Source: a virus
Virus record (IMG/VR): IMGVR_UViG_3300014932_000381
Coordinates: 1 to 43,466 of that record
Length of the DNA: 43,466 bases
Strand: one strand, 5' to 3'
The position numbers and the translations under genes are program-made. Under the pieces are notes generated by a model. It saw only the letters and a program-made list of their open reading frames with translations, searched no databases and was not told where the DNA came from. This document shows positions 6,420 to 14,991 of the stretch, in pieces. Position 1 is the first letter of the stretch, and every line of letters begins with the position of its first letter.

Positions 6420-6847
6420 GCGTACACCCCATGTTCTAATCGGTATCGTATGTCCGCCACACGTGTTGGTTGTATTTGTTTGGCCCATAACGAATCAAGC
6501 AATGCTTCTGAAGCTGCTTTGTAATCTTTTATTTTTAATGCGTCCAACATGTGTTTGAACCCAATTAAATTTTCAAGACCCATGTTAAAGGTTAGCTCTA
6601 CTAAAACGCCTTTGCGAACGTCGTCTTGTATTTCGTACCATGATAAACCGCTTAGTTCGTTTTTGCATGCGGCTATGTCGTTTTTGAGCATCAGCTCCGC
6701 TTCATCAGCTGAGATGTGACCATTTTTTCTGGGGTCTAATAATCTTCCCCATCCAATCGTAGCGTAACCTAAAGAATCTTTGTATAACGTTAACTTAAGA
6801 CCTTCGCCTCGCTTGATGCGTTTAATTAATTCATCGTCGTTACTCAT
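6416..6847 (-). CDS. Endolysin, T4-type lysozyme (GH24, 143 aa)
   Basis: Starts at MSNDDELIKRIKRGEG with GGGAG upstream; the frame is open beyond this but encodes the preceding gene's overlap. The catalytic triad of T4 lysozyme (E11-D20-T26) appears as E15, D24 and T30 in RGEGLKLTLYKDSLGYATIG. It cleaves peptidoglycan between MurNAc and GlcNAc. No signal peptide or SAR segment is present, so a holin must release it. Overlaps the upstream membrane protein gene by eight bases. Confidence 0.9.
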   Translation of the reverse strand: MSNDDELIKRIKRGEGLKLTLYKDSLGYATIGWGRLLDPRKNGHISADEAELMLKNDIAACKNELSGLSWYEIQDDVRKGVLVELTFNMGLENLIGFKHMLDALKIKDYKAASEALLDSLWAKQIQPTRVADIRYRLEHGVYA

Positions 6848-7037
6848 CGCCACTCCCTTCGATTGTTGTTTCGTTTTGATCTTCAACATCGTCAATATCT
6901 TCAGTGGTATCAAATTTTTCAGAATAATATACCACCTGACGTTTAGGAATCTCATGCGCTTTTCCAATTTTAAATACAATTAAACAGGCAAGTAATAATG
7001 CAATGACAAAAAGACTGAGCTTATGATGATATTTCAT
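6840..7037 (-). CDS. Single-span membrane protein, holin candidate (65 aa)
   Basis: Start chosen at MKYHHKLSLF, giving a short basic N-terminus, one hydrophobic span (about residues 6-25, rich in L, I, A) and a 35-residue acidic tail. The N-in, C-out layout with a single span recalls class III holins, and the gene overlaps the lysozyme gene. The acidic tail is unlike T4 T. A spanin or regulator is also possible. Function rests on position. Confidence 0.55.
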   Translation of the reverse strand: MKYHHKLSLFVIALLLACLIVFKIGKAHEIPKRQVVYYSEKFDTTEDIDDVEDQNETTIEGSGDE

Positions 7038-7135
7038 ATGGGCCCCATGTGAAAAGGCCATGGAATGCACGAAAACCATGGCCCTTGCGTGTAAGCTGAG
7101 GAAGGAAGAAAACCTAGCTTAGATATATAATACTA

Positions 7136-7363
7136 CTATTCTGGCTGAACGGCATCAATAACTTCGCCTACAACTTCATTTATTGCTTCAACAACAGGCG
7201 CTTCTTCTGGCGCAACAACTTCAGCTACTTTTTCTCCTAAAGCTAACAATTGTTTTAACTCGTTTAATCCGCCAACTAAAGAAGCATGGTTGTTTACAAC
7301 TTTAACAATTTCTTGTTCGTATTCGTTAATTCTTGCTTTTAACGCGTCGATTGATAATGACAT
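7136..7363 (-). CDS. Hypothetical acidic helical protein (75 aa)
   Basis: Begins MSLSIDALKARINEYEQEI, preceded by AGGGC. A coiled-coil N-terminal half is followed by an acidic, Val/Glu/Ala-rich tail (VAEVVAPEEAPVVEAINEVV). No transmembrane span, so not a holin. It leads the lysis cluster after a 331-bp gene-free gap. No family recognised. Confidence 0.6.
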   Translation of the reverse strand: MSLSIDALKARINEYEQEIVKVVNNHASLVGGLNELKQLLALGEKVAEVVAPEEAPVVEAINEVVGEVIDAVQPE

Positions 7364-7694
7364 TTTTTGCCCTTTTTAAATTAAAAATGATAACTTGCCC
7401 GTATTTTCACAGAGGAGCAAGCCTTTCGTTATGTTACAACATCCATCCCTTCTTCTCTAGCCTGGTGATTCTTATACCGGCATTGTTATTTGGCCTGAGA
7501 TTGTTTGTGTTATTGCTTGACAAACAAATGGTTGTTGTCTTTTGTTTTTTAACAAAAGCAAAACTGTTGTTTCTTGCTCATAAAGCTTATTAATTCATCA
7601 GGCAGACTGCTCATTTGTTAAAGCAATAATTATTTCGTATATAAAATTGCTTTAACAGGGCTCTTTTTAATAAAAGCGATAATTGCTTTATAAT
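7364..7694. other. 331-bp gene-free gap between fibres and lysis genes
   Basis: No minus-strand frame with a ribosome site is visible. It holds three inverted repeats: GTTAAAGCAAT/ATTGCTTTAAC (7617-7627 and 7646-7656, 11 bp, 18-base loop), CTTTTGTT/AACAAAAG around 7531-7550, and AAAGC/GCTTT just after the fibre stop (7673-7689), which is followed on the minus strand by a broken T-run and could be a weak terminator. A lysis promoter probably lies here, but I could not find a convincing -35/-10 pair. Confidence 0.4.
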
Positions 7695-8552
7695 TTAATT
7701 TGCCCAACCCATTAAGGTAAAACCTAAATATTTAGCTGTAGCAGTAGGGAACTGAGCCGTTGTTAATATGGTTGTTGCAACGCCATTGCCCATGCCGTAT
7801 AAATTTATTATAGGGCTTCCAAAGTTGCCTATATATACCGGAACCATAGAAGTACAAGACGCAGGATAAGCAATAGGAGTTATGCTTATACTTGCGTTTC
7901 CGTTATTAGTGACGACGCCCCCAATCCCCTCTGTGGTAACATCGGCCATTCCTACGGGTAAATTTTGAATAATAAAATTTCCACTTGCAGTGGTATATGT
8001 AGGAGTAAATCTTACAAATACTTTTAGAAAAGCAAGATTCCCCGTAATATGCAAATCCGCAAATGCGGAGCTATAACTAACGCTTAAATTTCCTGGAGTA
8101 GCAAAAGTGATAGTCGGAGTGGTAGAGACCGTTTTTTTTACTAAAGCAGATGCCACACTCCAAGAAGTTGCATTATCAACCGCCGTACTAACACAAATTA
8201 TTTCCGCTGAAGAGCCGGGACTTAATTGAGCAATCTGATCAAATGAAGAGTTATAAACATTTAATAAATCCGTAGTAGAAGTATTTATCAACAAATAAGA
8301 TTGACCTAAAACAAGCGTATTTGTTGCTGGAGTTTGAACATAATCGGTCCCTCCTGAAGCATTGCCAGTAAAAATTTGAATAGCCGTGCTTGCCATAGTA
8401 AGCACATAAGTACCTCCGTTTGTTCGAGAAATAGCAGTCGCTGACTGATTCATGCTATTGGCTGATAGAGCCGCGTTGCTGTCAAACAAAGGCACGGCGC
8501 CCGCCGTAGGCGAAGATGATAAAACTTTATTGATTGCATTATTTATAGCCAT
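7695..8552 (-). CDS. Tail fibre or receptor-binding protein (285 aa)
   Basis: The N-terminus MAINNAINKVL matches the opening of the two upstream fibre genes (INNSINNTLQ), so the three are related there. The body is Ser/Thr/Gly/Ala-rich beta sequence and the C-terminus (LGFTLMGWAN) differs from the other fibres. AAGGA precedes the ATG. A distinct C-terminal half suggests a different receptor target or an adaptor. Confidence 0.68.
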   Translation of the reverse strand: MAINNAINKVLSSSPTAGAVPLFDSNAALSANSMNQSATAISRTNGGTYVLTMASTAIQIFTGNASGGTDYVQTPATNTLVLGQSYLLINTSTTDLLNVYNSSFDQIAQLSPGSSAEIICVSTAVDNATSWSVASALVKKTVSTTPTITFATPGNLSVSYSSAFADLHITGNLAFLKVFVRFTPTYTTASGNFIIQNLPVGMADVTTEGIGGVVTNNGNASISITPIAYPASCTSMVPVYIGNFGSPIINLYGMGNGVATTILTTAQFPTATAKYLGFTLMGWAN

Positions 8553-8561
8553 TATTTATCC

Positions 8562-10001
8562 TTATACGATGGTGAGGCCAGCCGATTGAGGCGCATTCAC
8601 GTTAGCCCATTTTGTATTAGCAACCACACAAACTAACGTCAATCCGTCCGTTCCTGCTTGTGAAGAAACACTGCCCGATGTTCCTGACGTAGTGGTATTT
8701 ATGCCCACCTGAATACTTTGTCCAATTGTTTGCGCTATCTTCCACCCACCTGTATTAATACCCCCTACGGCTAATTGGTCGCCAACGGAAGACGTAGCAG
8801 GCAATGTGTAAGTGATTAATGTCGCAGCGTTTGAAATATAACCATTGTTCGTGGTCATCGCCTGCGTTGTACCCGTCACCACAGTATAAGGCAAACCACC
8901 ACTAACAGCCGCCCAAGTCCCATCTCCACGCCAATACGTGCTAGACGACGCACCTGTTCCGCTATTTAAGCTTCCTGTGGCAACTTGCACCGCAGAAGGC
9001 AATGAAGTCGTCATCGAAGGAACACCACTACCATTTGTAGCCAACACACTGTTATTGGCAGTCGTAAGACCTGCAACCGTGTTCACCGAAGAGCTATACA
9101 GCAATTGATTTGCTGTAGTCGACGACGGATAAGTAGCCGTTGTATACGAAGGCAGTGCGGATGAGCCACCAGATTGCAACAATTGTCCAGGGCTTCCCGT
9201 AGCAACAGATTGCAAGCCGCCCGTTGATGTTGTGCCTGCGGCTATTAGACCATAAGCAGTAAACGAACCCACACCAGTGCCGCCATAAGCAACGGTTAAA
9301 TATCCGTTAGAATTAATGCTAACCGGCGGAAGAGACCAACGCCAATCCCATTGCCCAGCCGCTGTGCCAATGTTTAATATAGTCAATGTTAAAAAGCTAG
9401 CGGATTTCATCGTGGTGATTGTTGCCCCACCATTAGATTGTATCGTTACAACACCCGTCGAATTATTATTGATCGTAAATGTTTGGCCTAACGTTAATGT
9501 TGTTGCATCAGGCATAACAACGGTTTGTGTGGTCGTGCCTGTTACAACCAATGTTTGTGGCGACGTGCTAATTAACGTTATTAGTGCGCCAGAAGATGCA
9601 ACACTTTGAAATCCTTCAATCACATTTTGAGGATAAAACAATGTCGTTGTTAACCCAGAAGGCAACGCTGTGCTTAAGCTAGGAACTCCACCAGAGCTTG
9701 TCACGAGCACAGAGCTATTCGCTGTGGCAAGACCCGCAATGGTTGACGTGGATGAGCTATACAATATTTGATTGGCAACAGTAGACGAAAGCCCTGTACC
9801 ACCGCTTGTAACAGCTAGCGGGCTTGATAGTGTCAAAGAAGACAACGTCGGTGCTGTAGCAAACACAACAGAGCCTGAACCTGTCGTGCCTGTAGCGGCA
9901 TTTAAATAATTAAGTTGTGTGCCAGTTGTTGTAACACTGACAGCACCTATTTTAAACGGGGTCTGTAGTGTGTTGTTAATGCTGTTATTAATGATGCTCA
10001 T
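8562..10001 (-). CDS. Tail fibre protein, paralogue A (479 aa)
   Basis: The N-terminus (IINNSINNTLQTPFKIGAVS) is close to that of the 10050-10907 gene. The middle carries repeats of the form IAGLATANSSVLV...GVPSLS and VAGLTTANNSVLA...GVPSMT, plus SGGTG motifs common in phage fibres. The last 90 residues (GGWKIAQTIGQSIQVG, then DGLTLVCVV) share a domain with two other fibres here. Expected to form a trimeric beta-rich fibre at the baseplate. Confidence 0.75.
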   Translation of the reverse strand: MSIINNSINNTLQTPFKIGAVSVTTTGTQLNYLNAATGTTGSGSVVFATAPTLSSLTLSSPLAVTSGGTGLSSTVANQILYSSSTSTIAGLATANSSVLVTSSGGVPSLSTALPSGLTTTLFYPQNVIEGFQSVASSGALITLISTSPQTLVVTGTTTQTVVMPDATTLTLGQTFTINNNSTGVVTIQSNGGATITTMKSASFLTLTILNIGTAAGQWDWRWSLPPVSINSNGYLTVAYGGTGVGSFTAYGLIAAGTTSTGGLQSVATGSPGQLLQSGGSSALPSYTTATYPSSTTANQLLYSSSVNTVAGLTTANNSVLATNGSGVPSMTTSLPSAVQVATGSLNSGTGASSSTYWRGDGTWAAVSGGLPYTVVTGTTQAMTTNNGYISNAATLITYTLPATSSVGDQLAVGGINTGGWKIAQTIGQSIQVGINTTTSGTSGSVSSQAGTDGLTLVCVVANTKWANVNAPQSAGLTIV

Positions 10002-10020
10002 GAAAACCCCGAATAAATTA

Positions 10021-10043
10021 AAATAAGGGGGGCTTTCGCCCCG
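10021..10043 (-). terminator. Intrinsic terminator after fibre paralogue B
   Basis: On the minus strand GGGGC-GAAA-GCCCC forms a five-pair GC stem with a GNRA loop, followed by CCTTATTTTAATTT. It lies just after the 10050-10907 gene and could reduce transcription of the next fibre genes. Confidence 0.6.
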
Positions 10044-10049
10044 GCATGA

Positions 10050-10907
10050 CTAAACTAATGACAATGAACCAGCAAAAGATACAGCTGTCCATGTAACGTC
10101 TTTTACTACGCATAACAAACGAACCACGTCGCTTGCAGCAGTAGAAGACAAGCTTCCACCAACACCAGCAGTAGAAGAAACGCCTTGATATATGATGTTT
10201 TGACCAGCGTTTTGAGCGATTGTCCAGCCACCAGCGCCATAACCGTCAATCTCCATTACAGTGCCAGGACCCGCGCCTAAAGGCAGTGTAAACGTAGTTA
10301 ACGAAGCATTTTGGGTGTAATAATCAACACCAGGAACCATTGCTTGCGATGTGCCGGTCACGCCAACAAATGCAGCATTGCCAAGAGCAGCCCATGTTGC
10401 ATTACCCAAAGAATCAGATGTTAATACTGCGCCAGCGGCAACTGGAGTCAAATCAATGGTTAAGCCTGTGTTAGCAATCCCTGTACCGCCATTTGCGCCA
10501 GGAAGAATGCCGCTCACGCCAGTAGCCAATGGCAATGCTGTTGCGTTTGTTAAGTTTAACGCAGAAGGTGTGCCCAAATCTGGTGTGACTAACGCGGGGC
10601 TTGTTGCTAAAACGATACCGCCAGAACCGGTAACAGCATCCGCCAAAGCAGCGCCCACGCCTGTTCCAAGGCCTGTAATACCACTAATAGGCAAGTCTGT
10701 GGCATTGGTCAATACTAACGCAGAAGGTGTGCCTAATGCTGGAGTAACTAAAGTAGGGCTTGTGCCATAAACAACACTGCCTGTACCTGTGACTCCTGTT
10801 GCAATGTTAAGATAGTTTAATTGTGCGCCAGTGGATGTAACCGAGGTCGCTCCAACGTAGAAATTGGGTTGAAGCGTGTTATTAATACTGTTATTAATTA
10901 TAGCCAT
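10050..10907 (-). CDS. Tail fibre protein, paralogue B (285 aa)
   Basis: N-terminus IINNSINNTLQPNFYVGATS, almost the same as paralogue A. Residues 50-130 hold two copies of a collagen-like phage repeat (LVTPALGTPSALVLTNAT, LVTPDLGTPSALNLTNAT). The C-terminal domain (GGWTIAQNAGQNIIYQG, then DVVRLLCVVKDVTW) is the one shared with paralogue A and the large fibre. GGAG precedes the ATG. A terminator follows. Confidence 0.75.
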   Translation of the reverse strand: MAIINNSINNTLQPNFYVGATSVTSTGAQLNYLNIATGVTGTGSVVYGTSPTLVTPALGTPSALVLTNATDLPISGITGLGTGVGAALADAVTGSGGIVLATSPALVTPDLGTPSALNLTNATALPLATGVSGILPGANGGTGIANTGLTIDLTPVAAGAVLTSDSLGNATWAALGNAAFVGVTGTSQAMVPGVDYYTQNASLTTFTLPLGAGPGTVMEIDGYGAGGWTIAQNAGQNIIYQGVSSTAGVGGSLSSTAASDVVRLLCVVKDVTWTAVSFAGSLSLV

Positions 10908-10927
10908 AATGCTCTCCGTAATTATTA

Positions 10928-13900
10928 TTAACTAACTAAAATGTTCCCTGTGAACCCGGTATCGCCAAATAATGTATTTTCTGAAACGCATGTAATAGAA
11001 ATGTAATCTGTGTCTGCTGTTGACGCCACGTAACCTGAAGTACCTGCGGTAGTCGTTCTATTTCCAACTTGAATTTGTTGCCCGTCGTTTTGCAATATGC
11101 TCCAACCAGAACCTAATGGGCCACCTTTTATTCTAAACTCAACCCCTAGTGCGGCTGTTGCTGGCAAAATAAATTGGTTCTGACCTTCGACATCATTACA
11201 AATATACCAAGTGCCTGGCACGAGAACTACCGGGGACGCGGTAGCATTGATCCATGTTTGTGGCGCAGGAATATCGCTTAACAATGCTACTGTACCCGTC
11301 ACATCCTGAAATGTTACATCAACAGTATTGGCAGTGCTTGGGAAGTTTAAATTCGTTTGATGAACACTAGACGTTCCGCTAAAGACTTTAATTGCGGCAC
11401 CTGTTGCTTCAGTTAATAAATTTAAAGACCCTTGCGATTGTGTTTGCAGTGTTAAAGAAACATTTGCATCTGTTCCTGTGACTTGGAAGCGTGGAGCATT
11501 GCCGCCCACTGCATTTTGCATTTTAAAATAGTTGGTCGCGCCTGTTTGATAAGTGAAATCAATAACAGGGGCATTATCCGTGTCGCAAAGTCTTGATGCC
11601 CCAACAATTTGACCGTCTAATGTTAAATTAGTAAATGATGGCGAGCTGCTGGTCGCAATATCTTGTGGCAATGTTAGCGTAAGAACGCCTGTTTGTGCTG
11701 AGCCTGATGTTCCATTTACTAAAACTTGATTCGCCGTACCTTCTAATGATGTGACGCCAGCACCCGTAATGTCACTCAAATAAGCAACTGTACCGCTTGC
11801 ATCTTGAAATGTAATGTCTATCGAATTATTAGTGCTTGGAAAATTAAGATTACTAATATGTTGACCACTTACACCACTAAGTATTTGCAAGCATAAATCA
11901 GACGAATTTGTATAATAACTAAAAATACCCTGACCTTTCGCTTGAAAACCTATCCCAATATCAGTGGTTGTTCCTGCCGCCGCCATTGATAAATCAATAC
12001 CATCTGGAGAATTATAAAATTCCAAATAATTCACCGCGTCTGGTTGGTATGCAAAATTAAGAATAGGTTCGCTAGTATTACTAACAAAGTTAACTACACC
12101 AGACACATCCCCTGACAAATGCAATCCAGTAAACGTAGGTGAGCTTGTCGTTCCAATATCTTGCGGAAGCGATAGGACTACATCACCCGTTTGCGCTGAA
12201 TCAAAAAAACCGTTAACTAAAACTTGATTTTCAGTCCCTGTTGCTGATGAAACAATTGCATCAGTAGTCGCTAACGTACCAGAAAGAGGCCATTGGATAT
12301 CAGTTGAATCTGGAAGAATGGGTATTTTATAAAACACATCATTAACGCGCGTACGCCAATAATTTGCATTTCCTGCAGGATACGCTGAGCCATCGCCTCG
12401 AAAGCCTACCGGATAAGCTGAGGACCCTATAGCGATGCCAGGGCCTTCGTTGGCGCTTGTGTTGCCATTAGACGCACTAGGAAACGCCATGCAGCCAATA
12501 CCAATTGAGCCAGAAATGTTTTCATTATTCCCGCTGACTTGGCCGCCTATCCATGTATTGTTATTACCCGCATTTAAGTCAAAACTTCCTGGGTTGTTAT
12601 TCGCCAAACCAGTAGACGACCCAATCAAAACGTTTGAGCTACCATTGCCTACAGAGCCCAAACCAAACCCACTAGAGAATCCGATTAAAACGTTTTGGCC
12701 GCCATTGTTTTGATAACCTGCAAAAACACCTAACGCCAAGTTGTCGTTAGTATCAGCCGTAGCTAATAAGGCCCCAAAACCAAACGCGGCATTATTTGAG
12801 CCTGAAGTAATACCGGATAATGCGCTAGCACCTACCCCAGTATTATTTGTGCCGGAAACATTTGACGACAATGCTGCCGCACCTAAAGCGGTGTTGGTTG
12901 CATTGATGTCTTTGTAATTACCTTGGCCAATTGTCACGCCATTAACAACAATATCAGCGCCAATCGAATTGCCAATACTTGGAACGCCTGAGCCGTCGGT
13001 AACTAATAAACCATTATTTGCTGTGCTAAGACCTGATACAGCATTGCCGCTTGTTGCATAATAAGTTAATTGATTGGCCAATCCTGAATTGACGATACCT
13101 GACGCATCGGATGCCAAGGCTAATGTGCCTGACGCATCAGGAAGCGTCCATGTTCGGTTGTCGTTTAAGCTTGCATTGATAAGCAAGCCTTCGTATTGCG
13201 CGGCGTTATCTGCCGCAGCAATTTGTAACGCTCCTTTATCAGTTGTTGGTGGTGTAATAGCTAAATAGCCTGCGGTCCCATTAAATCCAGCTGTAATTGT
13301 AGCTGCTTGAATATTTCCCGAGCCACTGACAATTAAACCAAAACCTCCGGAAATGGTTTGGTCTGAATTGGGAGCCAATAAAACGGAGTTGTTTAAATAA
13401 CCATTTTGTTGCCAAGATGGAGCGGCTGATGCGTTTGCGGTTAAAATATAACCTTCAGTGCCATTGGGTAGCAATGAAGGAACACCAGTATTATCTGTTA
13501 CTAAAACACCATTATTTGCAGTGGCTAAACTGCTAATTGTTGTGCCACTTGACGCATAATAAGCCAAATCATTAATGCTTCCTGCGCCTACTGTTCCGGT
13601 GCCTGGAATAATGGCAGGATTTAATAAAATAAATGCTTCATAGTTTGCTGAATAAATTAATGACGCCATTGAGCCGCCAATAATTTCGCCTGCAATTAAA
13701 GCCCCACCACTAATTCCCACGATGGGTATTGCTGGATAACCATTTAATGTTAGCGTGGACGCGCCGGTGTTGGTGTTGTCTGCTTGTAAAATAACAGACA
13801 AGCCGTCTGATATAGCTAATGGCCTAACGGGCAGATTGGCCTCGTACGCGTCTGCTACGCCAATATCGGGAGCAAAATTAAAATAATTTTTTTGAACTAG

Positions 13901-14302
13901 ATAAGCGTTGGCATTAGATATTGATGGGTTGATAAGTTGGAAATTATCATCCGCTGCGGAATAGATAAATAAATAAGCCGCATTGGCTTGAATGTCATCA
14001 ACGATTAATGCCTCTCCTGACGTGGATACAATCGGTTTTGTCGGTAATGCGTTAATTTTTAATGTGGGCGTTGTTGTTAAATTTGTAAACGCCGATACCA
14101 TGTAGATGGGCAATCCATTGGTTAGCGTTGTTACAGCTGGTGATAAGTTAACAACGAACGCATCGTCTGCGCCCAGGCCTGCGGCAAAATTAAATGCGTT
14201 TTGTTGTACTTGAGCAGCCGTTACGCCGCCGCTACCGCCTCCGCCTGGTTTGTAACCTAATGCGGAAGCCCATTTAATAAAATCACCAGCGCCTTCAATC
14301 AT
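10928..14302 (-). CDS. Large tail fibre (1124 aa)
   Basis: Starts at MIEGAGDF, where ATGA overlaps the preceding stop; a GTG four codons earlier is also open. Residues of about 35-125 and 140-228 are a tandem duplication of one domain (FNFA.G.G..DA....L, ending F.L.NP). TANNG(V/L)LVT...GVPS repeats follow. Residues of about 466-616 read as a YadA-head-like beta-roll (NTALGAAAL, NTGVGASAL, NVLIGSSTG). Two GTSSSPSFT-like segments follow, and the C-terminal 90 residues carry the shared GWSILQNDGQQIQVG domain. Likely the main host-recognition fibre. Confidence 0.8.
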   Translation of the reverse strand: MIEGAGDFIKWASALGYKPGGGGSGGVTAAQVQQNAFNFAAGLGADDAFVVNLSPAVTTLTNGLPIYMVSAFTNLTTTPTLKINALPTKPIVSTSGEALIVDDIQANAAYLFIYSAADDNFQLINPSISNANAYLVQKNYFNFAPDIGVADAYEANLPVRPLAISDGLSVILQADNTNTGASTLTLNGYPAIPIVGISGGALIAGEIIGGSMASLIYSANYEAFILLNPAIIPGTGTVGAGSINDLAYYASSGTTISSLATANNGVLVTDNTGVPSLLPNGTEGYILTANASAAPSWQQNGYLNNSVLLAPNSDQTISGGFGLIVSGSGNIQAATITAGFNGTAGYLAITPPTTDKGALQIAAADNAAQYEGLLINASLNDNRTWTLPDASGTLALASDASGIVNSGLANQLTYYATSGNAVSGLSTANNGLLVTDGSGVPSIGNSIGADIVVNGVTIGQGNYKDINATNTALGAAALSSNVSGTNNTGVGASALSGITSGSNNAAFGFGALLATADTNDNLALGVFAGYQNNGGQNVLIGFSSGFGLGSVGNGSSNVLIGSSTGLANNNPGSFDLNAGNNNTWIGGQVSGNNENISGSIGIGCMAFPSASNGNTSANEGPGIAIGSSAYPVGFRGDGSAYPAGNANYWRTRVNDVFYKIPILPDSTDIQWPLSGTLATTDAIVSSATGTENQVLVNGFFDSAQTGDVVLSLPQDIGTTSSPTFTGLHLSGDVSGVVNFVSNTSEPILNFAYQPDAVNYLEFYNSPDGIDLSMAAAGTTTDIGIGFQAKGQGIFSYYTNSSDLCLQILSGVSGQHISNLNFPSTNNSIDITFQDASGTVAYLSDITGAGVTSLEGTANQVLVNGTSGSAQTGVLTLTLPQDIATSSSPSFTNLTLDGQIVGASRLCDTDNAPVIDFTYQTGATNYFKMQNAVGGNAPRFQVTGTDANVSLTLQTQSQGSLNLLTEATGAAIKVFSGTSSVHQTNLNFPSTANTVDVTFQDVTGTVALLSDIPAPQTWINATASPVVLVPGTWYICNDVEGQNQFILPATAALGVEFRIKGGPLGSGWSILQNDGQQIQVGNRTTTAGTSGYVASTADTDYISITCVSENTLFGDTGFTGNILVS

Positions 14303-14481
14303 TGGGCCACCCACTGTGAAATATCGGTTATATTAGTGCCGTCGTTTAAAAAGGTTTGAATGTATGTAATGGAATTATATACAACGGTTATGGTTGAGAT
14401 AATGCTCCCATCCCATTCAAGAGTTTGTTCTAAGGCGTTAATTTGTAATTCGACGCCATTGCTTGCGGTTACCGTGGACAT
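14299..14481 (-). CDS. Small protein upstream of the large fibre (60 aa)
   Basis: Begins MSTVTASNGVELQINALEQ, predicted to be mostly beta strand (STITVVYNSITYIQTF). It is coupled to the large fibre by ATGA overlap. Such small partners may be fibre connectors or chaperones. No family recognised. Confidence 0.55.
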   Translation of the reverse strand: MSTVTASNGVELQINALEQTLEWDGSIISTITVVYNSITYIQTFLNDGTNITDISQWVAQ

Positions 14482-14505
14482 AGTGAATCCTCATGATTTA
14501 CTAGA

Positions 14506-14925
14506 CTAAGTTTTTAACATGAATTCTTCGTATATCTTAGCCGCTTCGATTGGATCTGTCACTTTAATGACGGTTTTTTCGATAGGTTTATTTTGAGTGT
14601 CGTCTTCAATTTCTTTTGCTTCAGTCCATCGGCCTTGCGTCTTAAGATAAAAAATTATTGACGGGACATTGTCCTCTAAACATAGTTGAACAAGACGGCT
14701 GGCAATAATTGACGTGGTCCTCATTTTTGCGGTTCTGACGACGTGATCTAACTCTTCGTTATCAGCTTTATACCTGTACCAAGTGTCCTCAGACACACCA
14801 TAATATTCAGCTAATTGCTTATTGCTCATTCCTGCTTTCACTAGACCTTCAACTTCAATCAATATATCCGGTGTTATTTCTAGTTTTTTTTTAGGTTTTG
14901 TTGTTGGAAATTTTCTAACGGCCAT
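14506..14925 (-). CDS. Terminase small subunit-like protein (139 aa)
   Basis: Start at MAVRKFPTTK, because AAGGA lies nine bases upstream; an ATG three codons earlier is too close to it. Residues of about 20-60 form a helix-turn-helix (LVKAGMSNKQLAEYYGVSEDTWYRYK). The following SIIASRLVQLCL and IIFYLKTQGRWTE are typical of small terminase subunits, which recognise the packaging site. It lies more than 23 kb from the large subunit, between fibre genes. A generic HTH regulator is the alternative. A strong hairpin covers its ribosome site. Confidence 0.62.
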   Translation of the reverse strand: MAVRKFPTTKPKKKLEITPDILIEVEGLVKAGMSNKQLAEYYGVSEDTWYRYKADNEELDHVVRTAKMRTTSIIASRLVQLCLEDNVPSIIFYLKTQGRWTEAKEIEDDTQNKPIEKTVIKVTDPIEAAKIYEEFMLKT

Positions 14926-14929
14926 TTTA

Positions 14930-14980
14930 AACATTCCTTTTTGTTTTTTTTTGATTTTAGCATGAACAAAAAGGAATGTT
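14930..14980 (-). promoter_or_regulatory. Hairpin sequestering the small terminase ribosome site
   Basis: A perfect 16-bp inverted repeat (14930-14945 and 14965-14980) with a 19-base loop. On the minus-strand transcript the second arm contains the AAGGA used by the gene starting at 14925. No U-run follows, so this is not an ordinary terminator. The first arm begins 11 bases after the upstream stop codon, close enough for a terminating ribosome to open the stem. Confidence 0.7.
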
Positions 14981-14991
14981 ATTAGTAGCTT

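Noticed and set aside
7333-7593. Plus-strand hydrophobic frame of 86 codons that could be taken for a holin
   Set aside because: Starts with TTG without a ribosome site, on the opposite strand to all lysis genes; its hydrophobicity can come from AT-rich antisense sequence.
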